A stretch of 64,000 bases of DNA from Mycobacterium sp. ITM-2016-00316 (GCF_002968335.2 NZ_CP134398.1:372001-436000); one strand, 5' to 3'. Positions 43,883 through 52,306 are shown, counted from the first letter of the stretch. Numbers and translations are program-made. Notes: generated by a model from the letters alone, not told the origin.

Positions 43883-45322
43883 AGGTGACTCCTGGGTGAC
43901 GGGTGCTGCGGTGGATTGGAAGGCGCTCCGGCACACCTTGCCTGCCTGATTGCGCAGTCGACTGCGCCTGATGTGGACGACGGCGGGAATCTCGGGCGCG
44001 GAGAGCCGGCTCCGGCTGAACTCGATGAGTGCCGAGGACTCGACCTCTGCGGCGCCGATGTCGACGGTCGCGGTGAGCCCGGTCGCGGCATCCCCGGTCA
44101 CCACCGCCTCCCGGACCGCAGGATGCTGGGTGAGCGCGTGTTCGACACGGGTCGGGTACACCGGGGTGCCACCGGCGTCGATGACGTCGGAAGCGCGTTC
44201 GGCGACGGTCAGGTAGCCGTCGGCGTCCAGGCAGCCCAGATCACCGAGGCTGTCCCAGCCGTCGGGGGTGCGTCGGGACTGCCCGCCCAGGTACCGGTAG
44301 GTGGGTTCGGCTCCCCGGCGCATCCAGATATGGCCGACCCCACCGGTGGGGACGGGCCTACCGTCGGCGGTCGAGATACGAACTTCGGTGCCGCCGATGG
44401 GTTTTCCGACGCTCCCCGGCCGCTGCAGCCATTCGGTGCCGGAGATCATGGTGAGCCCGTTGGATTCGCTGCCCGCGTAGACCTCGATGACGCGGTCTGC
44501 GCCGAGCCAGTCGATGAGGGCGTGCTTGTCCGCGGGTGCGCACGGTGCGCCGAGGTGCAGCACCGATGCCAATGACGGCAGATCCGCCGAGGGACGCAGG
44601 CGCACCAGCTGGTGGATATCGTGGGGGGAGAGCAGTGTCCAGCTGATGTCGTGCCGGTCGATCAGCGTGCAGAACCGGTGCTCGTCGAACGTGTCGGTGA
44701 GGACCAGCCGATGCCCGGTCAACAGGCCGCGGAACGCGTAGGTGAACTGGGCGGAGTGCCACAGCGGAGCGCTCACCAGCTGAGTGGACGCGCGCGGCAG
44801 GAACGGCGCCACCTCGCGATCCGGATCGATCAGCGCCGGCGCGGCCGCCAGGACGAGCTTCGGCCGACCGGTGCTTCCGGAGGACGCGGGCGCCTTCCAG
44901 CTGGAGGCCCAGGTGTCCGGTAGCGGCCCGGCTGCGTGAGCGCTGCGATGATCGCCCGGCAGCCAGGGGATGGAGGGATCTTCCGGCGGCGAACCCACTG
45001 CGAGTGCCGGTCGGGCCAGCCCCTCCAGGTGACGGCGTTCGTCTGCCTCCACTGCCGGCGCCCATGGGCTCGGGGTGGCGCCGGCCTTCCAGATCGCGAC
45101 ACACACCACGATGAACTCGATGCTGTTCGGCATGGCCACGGTGACCAGGTCGTCGCGGGCCACGCCGTGGGCCAGATACTCTCGGGCCAACCGGTTGCTC
45201 GCCGCATCGAGCTCGGCCGCGGTGACGCTGCGCCCCTCATGGTCACTGATCACCACGACCTGATCGGGGTCGGAGGCCGCGCGTGCCGCGATGACCCGGC
45301 CGAACGACTGTCGTCCCTGCAT
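42827..45322 (-). CDS. Acyl-adenylating enzyme fused to MSMEG_0568-family radical SAM protein
   Basis: Single 831-codon frame. Residues about 1-475 form an ANL-superfamily adenylating domain: P-loop SSGSTGRPKLV, YAGSESNG, GWDSLGDLG, and the catalytic lysine in NQAGKVCR. Residues 481-831 form the radical SAM protein of Nit1C: the cluster motif CIRYTEDQRCRFC has CX8CX2C spacing instead of CX3CX2C, and GCASCGACS near the C-terminus (CX2CX2C) could bind a second cluster. No stop separates the halves. An AGGAG and ATG at the junction could also give a free radical SAM protein. The adenylating domain is not part of the Nit1C core I know. Confidence 0.85.
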   Translation of the reverse strand: MQGRQSFGRVIAARAASDPDQVVVISDHEGRSVTAAELDAASNRLAREYLAHGVARDDLVTVAMPNSIEFIVVCVAIWKAGATPSPWAPAVEADERRHLEGLARPALAVGSPPEDPSIPWLPGDHRSAHAAGPLPDTWASSWKAPASSGSTGRPKLVLAAAPALIDPDREVAPFLPRASTQLVSAPLWHSAQFTYAFRGLLTGHRLVLTDTFDEHRFCTLIDRHDISWTLLSPHDIHQLVRLRPSADLPSLASVLHLGAPCAPADKHALIDWLGADRVIEVYAGSESNGLTMISGTEWLQRPGSVGKPIGGTEVRISTADGRPVPTGGVGHIWMRRGAEPTYRYLGGQSRRTPDGWDSLGDLGCLDADGYLTVAERASDVIDAGGTPVYPTRVEHALTQHPAVREAVVTGDAATGLTATVDIGAAEVESSALIEFSRSRLSAPEIPAVVHIRRSRLRNQAGKVCRSAFQSTAAPVTQESPMSVSTRVDLALLGFRGRPPVSRSAGAGPSADGHLVIDGLNAAIPRNADSPFVFDGTRVLLDGQDTGLDVEVIERPRFYDLRTADGVPYEKLARLHGRNVLATTVVQTCIRYTEDQRCRFCTIEESLRAGATTAVKRPAELAEVAEAAVRLDGITQMVMTTGTSAGTDRGARHLARCVRAVKAAVPALPIQVQCEPPADLAVLTELRDAGADAIGIHIESLDEEVRRRWMPGKATVPVQQYHLAWREAVRVFGRNQVSTYLLVGLGEDPDELIDGAAELIEMGVYPFVVPFRPQPGSLAVDIDRAGAPDAAVVEKVSREVAALLTLAGMAGADQRAGCASCGACSVLQGLGA
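43889..43893 (-). promoter_or_regulatory. Internal ribosome binding site at the ligase/radical SAM junction
   Basis: AGGAG on the minus strand, 6 nt before the internal ATG at 43882, inside the fused reading frame. Its optimal spacing suggests that the two genes were separate until the ligase stop codon was lost, or that both forms are translated. Confidence 0.55.
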
Positions 45323-45334
45323 CGGTGGCCGGCC

Positions 45335-46609
45335 TCAGTGCCCGACCGCGAGCCGCAGCACCGACTCGTGGTAGGTGCTGATGATGGTGGCGGCGATGTG
45401 CTGGGCGTCGCGGTCGATGCCGAGAAAGCGGCCCGATCCCCAGGTGTGCATCCACGGCAGGCCCACGAAGCTCAACCCGGGTACGCCGGTGACGCCGCGG
45501 GTCTGCATGGGGCGGCCACCACCGTCGAACGCGCTGGCCTCGATCCACCGGTAGTCGGGCCGGTAGCCGATGGCCCAGATGATGGCCGCCACGTTCTCGG
45601 TGCCGAGATCCAAGGTGGTGGTTTCGGTTTCGGGGACCCAGACCGGCTCATACCGGGTGGCCGGGGGTGCGTCGATGCCGTGAGTGTCGATGTGGCGGTC
45701 GATATCGGCGCAGATCGAGTTGTAGACCGCATCGGCATGGTCGAGGGCTGCAGACAGCGTCGGGTCGAAGCGCAGGATGGCGCCGGCGCCGTCGGCCAGC
45801 GCGCCGTAGAGCTTCATGCCCTCGGTGGCGAACTGTCGCAGGTCCACATCGCGGCCGCCATCGCGGCCGGTGACGTAATGGTTGGTCTTCTCGATGGCAG
45901 CCTTCCCGCCGGGATACTGGGCGGCGGGCCTGTCATAGAGTCCCATATCCGACAGCCACGTCATGCAGTCGCGTCCGCGGTAGGTCCGGGCCACCCGCGG
46001 TGCGCTGCCCACCGCGAGGTGTACCTGCCGCCCGGCCAGGTGCAGGTCCTCGGCGATCTGGGCACCGGATTGTCCGGTGCCGACCACCAGCACCGCGCCC
46101 TCGGGCAGCTGCCCGGCATTGCGGTACTGCTCCGAATGTAGCTGCATCACCGAGTCTTTCAGCGAGTCCGCGTACGACGGGATGACCGGCAGTGGGTATC
46201 CACCCGTCGCGATGACGGCGTGGTCGCAGGTGATGGTCTCCTCACCACTCCCGGAACGGATCGTCAGTTCGAATCCACCGGCGGCAGCGTTGGCCAGTCT
46301 GGTCACCCGGGTGTGCGTGCGCACCGGCGGGTCGAATGTGTCCAGCCACCCAGAGAGCCAGGTGACGACCTGGTCGCGGGTCATGAAGCCGTCCGGGTCG
46401 GGCCCGTCGTAGTGGTATCCGGGCAGTCGGCAGTGCCAGTTGGGGGTGACCAGAGTGAAGTTGTCCCAGCGGGTATCGGCCCAGGCATGTACCGGGGTGG
46501 AGGCCTCCAGCACGACGTGCTCGATCCCGGCCCGGCCCAGATACCAGCTGACCGACAGTCCGGCCTGTCCGGCGCCGATGACGACGACGGGGACGTGCAT
46601 GGTGGTCAT
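45335..46609 (-). CDS. MSMEG_0569-family flavin-dependent oxidoreductase (Nit1C cluster)
   Basis: 424-aa FAD/NAD(P)H monooxygenase-like protein. FAD site VVIGAGQAGLSVSWYLG at the N-terminus; second dinucleotide site VLVVGTGQSGAQIAEDL at about residue 165; AIIWAIGYRPDYRW near the C-terminus as in flavin-containing monooxygenases. In Nit1C clusters it is one of the constant members. It overlaps the small gene upstream by 4 bp, and the ligase start follows 12 bp after its stop. Confidence 0.9.
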   Translation of the reverse strand: MTTMHVPVVVIGAGQAGLSVSWYLGRAGIEHVVLEASTPVHAWADTRWDNFTLVTPNWHCRLPGYHYDGPDPDGFMTRDQVVTWLSGWLDTFDPPVRTHTRVTRLANAAAGGFELTIRSGSGEETITCDHAVIATGGYPLPVIPSYADSLKDSVMQLHSEQYRNAGQLPEGAVLVVGTGQSGAQIAEDLHLAGRQVHLAVGSAPRVARTYRGRDCMTWLSDMGLYDRPAAQYPGGKAAIEKTNHYVTGRDGGRDVDLRQFATEGMKLYGALADGAGAILRFDPTLSAALDHADAVYNSICADIDRHIDTHGIDAPPATRYEPVWVPETETTTLDLGTENVAAIIWAIGYRPDYRWIEASAFDGGGRPMQTRGVTGVPGLSFVGLPWMHTWGSGRFLGIDRDAQHIAATIISTYHESVLRLAVGH

Positions 46610-46902
46610 GATTGCTCCAGTGGAGGGTGCATCGCGGTGATCTCGATGAGCGCGTCGGTCGGGAATCCGGCTGCCGCACTGGTGATCCGGTGGTTGGTCT
46701 CTGCCGCCGAGGTGCAGGCGAAGCCGAACTTGGCGCGGACCCGGTCACTGGCCTCGGTCAGTGCCCGTCCGGACAGGTCGACGAACTCGCCCACGGTGTA
46801 GCGCCCGCCGGTGTTCAGGTAGTCGTGGATGACGAGGCTGGGGGAGTAGCAGCGCTGGGTGCTGCCGTCCGGCCAGCGGACCTCGAAGGTCATCTCAGGC
46901 AT
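46606..46902 (-). CDS. MSMEG_0570-family nitrogen starvation response protein (Nit1C cluster)
   Basis: 98-aa small protein: MPEMTFEVRWPDGSTQRCYS, LNTGGRYTVGEFVDLSGRAL, FACTSAAETNHRI. No catalytic motif is known. It belongs to a family named from nitrogen-starvation responses of cyanobacterial homologues (sll0783 neighbourhood) and is constant in Nit1C clusters. Overlaps both neighbours (8 bp with the nitrilase gene, 4 bp with the flavoprotein gene). Confidence 0.88.
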   Translation of the reverse strand: MPEMTFEVRWPDGSTQRCYSPSLVIHDYLNTGGRYTVGEFVDLSGRALTEASDRVRAKFGFACTSAAETNHRITSAAAGFPTDALIEITAMHPPLEQS

Positions 46903-47794
46903 GGGCGAGTTCCTGCCACTTCGCGGTGTGCGTGGCGTCGGTCGCGGTCAGCGGGCCGTACACATCGGGCCTGCGGTCGCGCAGGTGGAACATGCCGGCG
47001 CGCATCGTGCGGAACGTGGTGTCGAGGTCGACTTCTGCGACCGCCATACCGCTGTCCAGAAGCGTTGTGGCGAGGACGTTTCCTCCGGGGTCGACGACCT
47101 TGGCGTTGCCCACGTAGCGCAGCGACCCGAAGGTGCCGCTCTGATTCGACGCGATCCAGAACACCTGGTTGTCCAGGGCGCGTGCCATATCGAACAGGTT
47201 GAACCGGTAGGTCCAGCGGTCGTCCTGCAGATTCTCCGCGGTCGCGGTGCGGGCCGCCGGCCATGCCGACAGGCTGGCGATGATCTGTGCGCCGTCGAGC
47301 GCCATCATGCGGGCCGCCTCCGGAAAGGCTTTGTCGTAGCAGATCTGCAATCCGACACGGCCGATCGGTGTATCGAATACGCCGTAGCCGGAGCCCGCCG
47401 AGTAGGACATGCCCTCCCCGAGGGGTTGGTGCACCTTCCGGTAGGTGCCGTAGATCCGATCGCCGTCCAGGACGGCCGCGGTGTTGTAGCGGGTCTGTCC
47501 GTCCTCGGCGAGTTCGCAGAACCCGATCGCGATGACGAGGTCCCCGATGATCTGCTGAATCCGCGCGATTTCGGGCCCGTCGAGCCGGATGGCCGGGGGC
47601 AGTGAGCGTTTGGTTGTCTTGACGGTGTCACCGTGATTGCCGAGCGAGGACAGGTAGCCGCCCACCGCCGCCTCCGGCAGCACCATGAAGTCGACGCCCC
47701 GTTCGCGGGCCTGCGCGGTCAGCGCGGCGATGAGCGCGTAGTTCTGCTCCAGATCTCGGGTGAAGTTGGCCGAGACGGCGGCGAGTGTGGTCAT
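46895..47794 (-). CDS. Nit1-type nitrilase (Nit1C cluster, MSMEG_0571-like)
   Basis: 299-aa carbon-nitrogen hydrolase with an intact triad: E41 (VLPEAAVGGY), K120 (YRKVHQP) and C152 (LQICYDKAFPE). This is the Nit6803-like branch-1 nitrilase around which the conserved cluster is defined. Its hydrolytic product would be a carboxylate and ammonia, or an amide. It is followed by the small MSMEG_0570-family gene and preceded by the MSMEG_0572-family gene (11-bp gap). The active enzyme here contrasts with the substituted paralogue at 40554. Confidence 0.92.
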   Translation of the reverse strand: MTTLAAVSANFTRDLEQNYALIAALTAQARERGVDFMVLPEAAVGGYLSSLGNHGDTVKTTKRSLPPAIRLDGPEIARIQQIIGDLVIAIGFCELAEDGQTRYNTAAVLDGDRIYGTYRKVHQPLGEGMSYSAGSGYGVFDTPIGRVGLQICYDKAFPEAARMMALDGAQIIASLSAWPAARTATAENLQDDRWTYRFNLFDMARALDNQVFWIASNQSGTFGSLRYVGNAKVVDPGGNVLATTLLDSGMAVAEVDLDTTFRTMRAGMFHLRDRRPDVYGPLTATDATHTAKWQELAHA

Positions 47795-47805
47795 GGCCGT
47801 CGGGC

Positions 47806-48327
47806 CTAAACCATGTAGGTGGAGTTGATGATCGCGCCCTTGCGGGCGTAGTAGATCAGCGCGTCCTGCACGTCGAGGGGGTGCGCCGGGATGACTCCCT
47901 CGATGAGGTCCTCTTCGCGCCCACCGTGCAGTCCCAGACCGAATCGGCAGCAGAACACGGTGCCGCCCTCCTTGATGAAGGTGCCCAGGGCATCGTTGAT
48001 GTTCTGTTCGCCGGGGAAACCGGAGTCGCCCGTCTTCGGGAAACCGCGGGTGGCCAGGCAGTTGATGGCCCCGGGTCCGTAGAAGTACAGCGCCGACTCG
48101 AAGCCCTTACGCAGCGCCCTGGTGGCCTGCAGCACCGCGACGAAGGCGACGGAGGATTCGTGGGCGATGCCGTGCACCAGCGTGAAGTAGCTCTCCCCCG
48201 CCTCGGCCTGGTAGTCGGGGAAGATCTTGGTGCTGCCGTAGATGTTGGATCCCTTGGGCAGGGACGGGTGCGGGATCTCGGCCAGCGAGGTGGCGATGTT
48301 CTCGGCGATGGAGGAATCAAAAGACAT
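47806..48327 (-). CDS. MSMEG_0572/Sll0783-family nitrogen starvation response protein (Nit1C cluster)
   Basis: 173-aa DsrE/DsrF-like-fold protein: SLPKGSNIYGSTKIFPDYQ (part), VAVLQATRALRKGFESALYF, FCCRFGLGLHGG, and IPAHPLDVQDALIYYARKG. First gene of the Nit1C operon. Homologues in Synechocystis respond to nitrogen starvation. The strong conservation and the FCC pair hint at a sulfur- or persulfide-related role, which remains unproven. Transcription starts in the 331-bp intergenic region shared with the LysR gene. Confidence 0.9.
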   Translation of the reverse strand: MSFDSSIAENIATSLAEIPHPSLPKGSNIYGSTKIFPDYQAEAGESYFTLVHGIAHESSVAFVAVLQATRALRKGFESALYFYGPGAINCLATRGFPKTGDSGFPGEQNINDALGTFIKEGGTVFCCRFGLGLHGGREEDLIEGVIPAHPLDVQDALIYYARKGAIINSTYMV

Positions 48328-48658
48328 GGGGGTCTCCGTGTTTCACGTGTCTGTCGGTCGGCGACGGTGCCGGATGCCGGGGAGGTCGGCTGGTTCCATT
48401 ACAGGCGCTGCCCATTGCCGGGTGGTTAGGGATGGAATACGTCTGCGTTGCGTGCGGCTCACACCGGAAACGCCCGTGAAACATTGAATAGTGTTGTGCA
48501 GAAACAAAATTAGGACCCGGGCGGAAATCGCCGAGGTCCTGCAGCTGCCGCTGCGCCGGCGGCAATTTAGATACTACACTAATAATTAGGAGGCTATCTA
48601 ACTGAGGGTTCGGTGCTGAAAATCGGTGAAGATTTTCCGATTCGATTAGCCTGATTAC
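48328..48658. promoter_or_regulatory. Divergent promoter region of Nit1C and the LysR gene
   Basis: 331-bp AT-richer gap without a convincing gene. GAAAC occurs at 48467-48471 and 48478-48482 with 6-bp spacing and again at 48501-48505; GlnR boxes use alternating half-sites with this spacing, so nitrogen control by GlnR is possible but the match is imperfect (the third half-site is one base out of register). GAAAATC-N6-GATTTTC at 48618-48637 overlaps AATCGG/CCGATT arms (48621-48642) and lies 23 bp before the LysR start, a usual place for LysR autoregulation. Confidence 0.5.
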
Positions 48659-49525
48659 ATGAAGCTGGACGGTCAGCAGCTGGCCGCGTTCGCCGCGGTG
48701 ATCGAGCTCGGCAGCTTCGATGCCGCCGCCAAGCGGCTGCATGTCACCCCGTCCGCCGTCAGTCAGCGGATCAAGGGGCTCGAGCAGCGGGTCGGCCAGG
48801 TTCTGGTGGTCCGCGAAAAACCCTGTCGGGCAACCGCAGCCGGGGTCCCACTGCTGCGGCTGGCCGCGCAGACCGCGATCCTGGAGGCCGAGGCGCTGGC
48901 CGAGACCGCGGGTGGCTCGACCGAACGTACCCGGATCGCGCTCGCGGTCAACGCCGATTCCATGGCTACCTGGTTCAGCGCGGTGTTCGCCCGGCTGCCC
49001 GGCGTGCTGTTCGATATCCGGATCGAGGATCAGGACCATTCGGCGAAGCTGCTGCGGGAGGGCGCGGTGATGGGCGCGGTGACCACCGAACGCACTGCGG
49101 TGCCGGGGTGCCGCGTGCAGTCGCTCGGTGTGATGCGCTACGTACCGGTGGCTGTCGAGGAGTATGTCCGTGAGTACCTGCCCGGTGGATTCACCGCCGC
49201 CGCGGCTGCCGCGGCTCCGTCACTCGCGTGGAATCGAGATGATGCTCTGCAGGATAATCTGATTCGCAAGGTCTTCCACAAACCCATCGGCCGCCCGGTG
49301 CACCTCGTGCCGACCGCCGAGGGTTTCGGGGAGGCGGTGCGGGCCGGACTGGGTTGGGGCATGTACCCCGAGCAGCTCGTCAACACCGACTTCGTCCAGA
49401 TCGCCGACGTGCACCTGGACGTGCCGCTGTACTGGCAGAGCTGGAAGATGGACAGCGTGCTGGTCGGCACCGTCGGCGCTGCCGTGCTGAGCGCCGCCGC
49501 TGCGCTGCGGCAGCGTGCGGGTTAG
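48659..49525 (+). CDS. LysR family regulator, ArgP/LysG type
   Basis: 288-aa LysR protein. HTH at about residues 1-60: QLAAFAAVIELGSFDAAAKR, LHVTPSAVSQRIKGLEQRVG, typical of ArgP/LysG (amino-acid-responsive). The C-terminal effector domain is complete. LysG normally diverges from the lysine exporter lysE; no lysE is visible here and the gene instead diverges from the Nit1C operon, which it may control. Its tail overlaps the desaturase gene's 3' end by 4 bp. Confidence 0.87.
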   Translation: MKLDGQQLAAFAAVIELGSFDAAAKRLHVTPSAVSQRIKGLEQRVGQVLVVREKPCRATAAGVPLLRLAAQTAILEAEALAETAGGSTERTRIALAVNADSMATWFSAVFARLPGVLFDIRIEDQDHSAKLLREGAVMGAVTTERTAVPGCRVQSLGVMRYVPVAVEEYVREYLPGGFTAAAAAAAPSLAWNRDDALQDNLIRKVFHKPIGRPVHLVPTAEGFGEAVRAGLGWGMYPEQLVNTDFVQIADVHLDVPLYWQSWKMDSVLVGTVGAAVLSAAAALRQRAG

Positions 49526-50438
49526 GCCGGCGCGCCGACCGTGCGGCGGGCGGCCTTCTCCTCGTAATAGCGGGCCCGTTCATCGACGGCGTCCAGGAAC
49601 TGGGCGAGTTCGGTGCGGGCCTGTTCGCCGGCCGGGCCGAAATCGCTGCGCTCGAAGACTCGCCAGAAGCGCAACACTGGTTGCAGCACCTCGTCGTGGT
49701 GGATGCGCAGGTCGTAGATGCCGGCCTTGGCGATGAGGATCGAATTCTCGTGGAAGTCGGTCATGCCGGCACCGGGCATCGTGAACCCGACGACCTCATC
49801 GCGGATGGCTGCCATGGCGGCGTCCGGTGCGATGTCGAGGGCGGCCGCCATCAGGTTCCGGTAAAAGACCATGTGCAGGTTCTCGTCGGCCGCGATCCGG
49901 GCGAGCAGCTGATCGGCGATCGGGCAGCCCGAGGCCCGCCCCGTGTTGCGGTGTGACACGCGGGTGGCGAGTTCCTGGAATGACACGTAGGCCAGCGCCG
50001 CCAGCGGTGTCTTGTCGCCCGAGTCGTACCCGGCGATGGTGTGCTCCATGCGGAGTGCCTCGAGTTTGGCGGGGTCCACGCCGCGGGTCACCACCAGATA
50101 GTCGCGCAGCGCGATGCTGTGGCGTCCCTCCTCGGCGGTCCACTGACCGACCCAGGTCCCCCAGGCGCCGTCGCGCCCGAACCGGGTGGCGATCTCCCGG
50201 TGATATGAGGGCAGGTTGTCCTCGGTCAGCAGGTTGACCGTCAGCGCCGCCTTGGCCACCGGGTCCAGCGGGGAGTCCTCGGGAGCCCAGTCCTCGCCGC
50301 CGAGAAAGGCGAAATCGCGTCCCCGACTCCACGGGACGTAGTCGTGCGGGTCCCACGGCTTGACCGTGCTGAGGTGGCGCTGAGGTTCTGCTCGACGATC
50401 GGTTCCAACTCGTGCAAGACGCTGGTCTGATCCGTCAT
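49522..50438 (-). pseudogene. Acyl-ACP desaturase (DesA type) with an apparent one-base frameshift
   Basis: The downstream frame encodes a DesA-like di-iron desaturase: HDYVPWSRGRDFAFLGG, WTAEEGRHSIALRDYLVVTR and ADENLHMVFYRNL supply the E/EXXH ligands. The natural N-terminus, MTDQTSVLHELEPIVEQNL (start 50438, GGAG 8 nt upstream), lies in a different frame and matches the DesA pattern ELEPVVE-N. The two join if one base is added near 50384-50388, in the run encoding NL then QRHLSTVKPWDPHDYVPW. In the second frame only a TTG precedes this point. Either the gene is broken, or the sequence has an error, or a frameshift is programmed. Confidence 0.75.
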
Positions 50439-50468
50439 GGCCGACTCCGTTCCCTCCACACAACGAAA

Positions 50469-50499
50469 CCTACGGTACCGTAACTTACGGTACCGTAGG
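50469..50499. promoter_or_regulatory. 31-bp perfect palindrome upstream of the desaturase gene
   Basis: CCTACGGTACCGTAA and TTACGGTACCGTAGG flank one C: 15-bp perfect arms. Each arm itself contains TACGGTACCGTA, a perfect dyad, so two adjacent dimer sites are present. It starts 31 bp upstream of the desaturase ATG. This is very probably a TetR-type operator, perhaps sensing acyl-CoA as in other desaturase systems. Confidence 0.75.
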
Positions 50500-50537
50500 T
50501 CATCGCGGAGCGAAATGGATCACACGATCCGGTTCTG

Positions 50538-51494
50538 CTAGCTGATGCCGACAATCTCCTGGGCGATGGCGCTCAGTCGTGACTGGGCTGCCGACACCAC
50601 CCGCTGGCGGTTCTTGTGGAACTCCTCGTAGGCGATGACCACGCGGATGTCGGCCGGCTCGTCCAGTTCCTTGACCGCTGCGACGGCATCGTTGACGTTG
50701 AGCTCGTCATAGCCGGCGATGGGAAGTTCGGCCGCCTCCAGGACGCCGGTGTTGCCGCGCAGGGTGTGCAGCGCATCGGCGACCTCGTCGGCGCCCTCAC
50801 GCCGGCTCACCTTCTCCGCCGCCGACAGGGCGGCGTCACGAGATGCGGACAGCGTCTTGGCCGCGATGTCGCCGGCCTGGCTGCCGCGGGCCAGTACCTC
50901 GTCGACGGCCGGGCGGGTGGAACGGACCGTGGTCAGAACCCGGTCGAAGGCGCGGGTGGCCAGCTGTCCCGGCAGGTTGGCCAGTTTGACCGCAGCACCG
51001 GCCGCGGCCTGAATCGGGGTGCGACGCAGCGCCGCAGGGCCGCCGAGGGCGTCCTCGGCGAGCACGGTGCTGAGCCAGATGACGGTTGCGCTGTGCGCCT
51101 CGATGAGCGAATCGGCGAGTTCCTGAACCTGCGTGTTACCGGCCGCGACGGCGAGCGACTTGAGGTAGCGCGCGCGGTCCACGAGGAGGTGCTCCAGGGC
51201 GAGATCGCCCAGCAGGGCCTCGGCGAACGGTTCGGCCTGCTCGGTCAATGCCTTCACCATAGCGGCGGCGCGTCCGAGGAAGGGGCCGAAGAAGGTGGGC
51301 GAACCGCCGAGTTCGCGGATGGTCGCCTCGATCAGTGCGGCGCGGGTACGGGCGTTCTCGGCGTTCTTCGTCAGTTCCTGGTGCACCGCATCGGTGCGCG
51401 CCTGGCTGGTGCGGAACTCGGCGATCTGAATCTCGGTGCTGGTCAGTTCCAGCACGGTGCGCAAGTTGGTGATGAGAGTGGTGGTGTCTGTCAT
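50538..51494 (-). CDS. Ferritin-like helical protein, function unknown
   Basis: 318-aa, almost wholly helical. Residues about 1-135 resemble a ferritin-like four-helix bundle (LELTSTEIQIAEFRTSQART, LALEHLLVDRARYLKSLA). After a helical linker rich in Ala/Arg, the last 50 residues form the actinobacterial IAGYDELNVNDAVAAVKELD / RVVIAYEEFHKNRQRVV domain, often found on membrane- or lipid-associated proteins. Metal ligands are not certain. It lies upstream of the desaturase gene with the palindrome between. Confidence 0.7.
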   Translation of the reverse strand: MTDTTTLITNLRTVLELTSTEIQIAEFRTSQARTDAVHQELTKNAENARTRAALIEATIRELGGSPTFFGPFLGRAAAMVKALTEQAEPFAEALLGDLALEHLLVDRARYLKSLAVAAGNTQVQELADSLIEAHSATVIWLSTVLAEDALGGPAALRRTPIQAAAGAAVKLANLPGQLATRAFDRVLTTVRSTRPAVDEVLARGSQAGDIAAKTLSASRDAALSAAEKVSRREGADEVADALHTLRGNTGVLEAAELPIAGYDELNVNDAVAAVKELDEPADIRVVIAYEEFHKNRQRVVSAAQSRLSAIAQEIVGIS

Positions 51495-51724
51495 GACGGG
51501 CCCCCTGAAAAGAGTTGGTGGTCATCGGCCTTGTCGGCCGTGCGGCGCGGATGCGCCCTGTGCATGGGGGCTACCCGGACCCTCGGCGCTTGACACGGAA
51601 AGCCCGGGGTATGTGGCCCAGGTCTCCTTCCCGTCCCCGCGAAAGTCCCCATTCCTTCTATGTCGGGCGTAATAATCGCTGTTCCAGGTGTAATATGACG
51701 TCTGTTATAGACAGGGTGGTCGTC

Positions 51725-52306
51725 ATGATGGGATCCGAGCACGATGCGCGCAACCGGATGGTGACCGGTGCCGCCGACATGCTGGGGCGGCGCGGTCTGG
51801 GCGCGATGACCGTGCGGGAACTGGCCAGGCATGCCGGCGCACCGCTGGGGTCGACCTATCACTATTTTCCCGGCGGCAAGGCCCAGCTGGCCGCCGAGGC
51901 GGTCCGCTGGGCCGATGCGCACACGATGGCCGAACTGCAACGCGCCGCAGCAGCAGGTCCGGCCGCGATGCTGGATGCGTTGCTGCAATCATGGCGGGAG
52001 TCTCTGGTGGAGAGCGACTTTCAGCGTGGTTGCACCGTGCTCGCGGTTGCGGTGCAGAACTCGACTGATGACGATGACGCCGCCCCGCGGGATGCGGCGG
52101 TATTCGCGTTCAGCAATTGGACGACCATCTTGGTCAGGTCACTGCGCAACACGGGTGTGACCCACCCGGAGGCCGCCGATACGGCGACCCTGATCGTGGC
52201 CGCCGTCGAGGGGGCGGTGGCCATGAGCCGCGCCGAACGCAGCACCGACCCGCTGGCCGCGGTCGGCCGCCGGTTGCACGCGATGCTGGCCGCGCTCAGA
52301 TCTTGA
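51725..52306 (+). CDS. TetR family regulator
   Basis: 193-aa TetR protein. HTH MTVRELARHAGAPLGSTYHYFPGGKAQLA at about residues 26-55, the LmrA/YxaF-like subgroup by the STYHYFPGGK motif. The ATG at 51725 is my start; GTG codons just upstream are possible. CTGT-TATAG-ACAG at 51702-51714 could be its autoregulatory site. It is divergent from the ferritin-like gene and its 3' end overlaps the nitroreductase gene by 11 bp. Confidence 0.85.
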   Translation: MMGSEHDARNRMVTGAADMLGRRGLGAMTVRELARHAGAPLGSTYHYFPGGKAQLAAEAVRWADAHTMAELQRAAAAGPAAMLDALLQSWRESLVESDFQRGCTVLAVAVQNSTDDDDAAPRDAAVFAFSNWTTILVRSLRNTGVTHPEAADTATLIVAAVEGAVAMSRAERSTDPLAAVGRRLHAMLAALRS

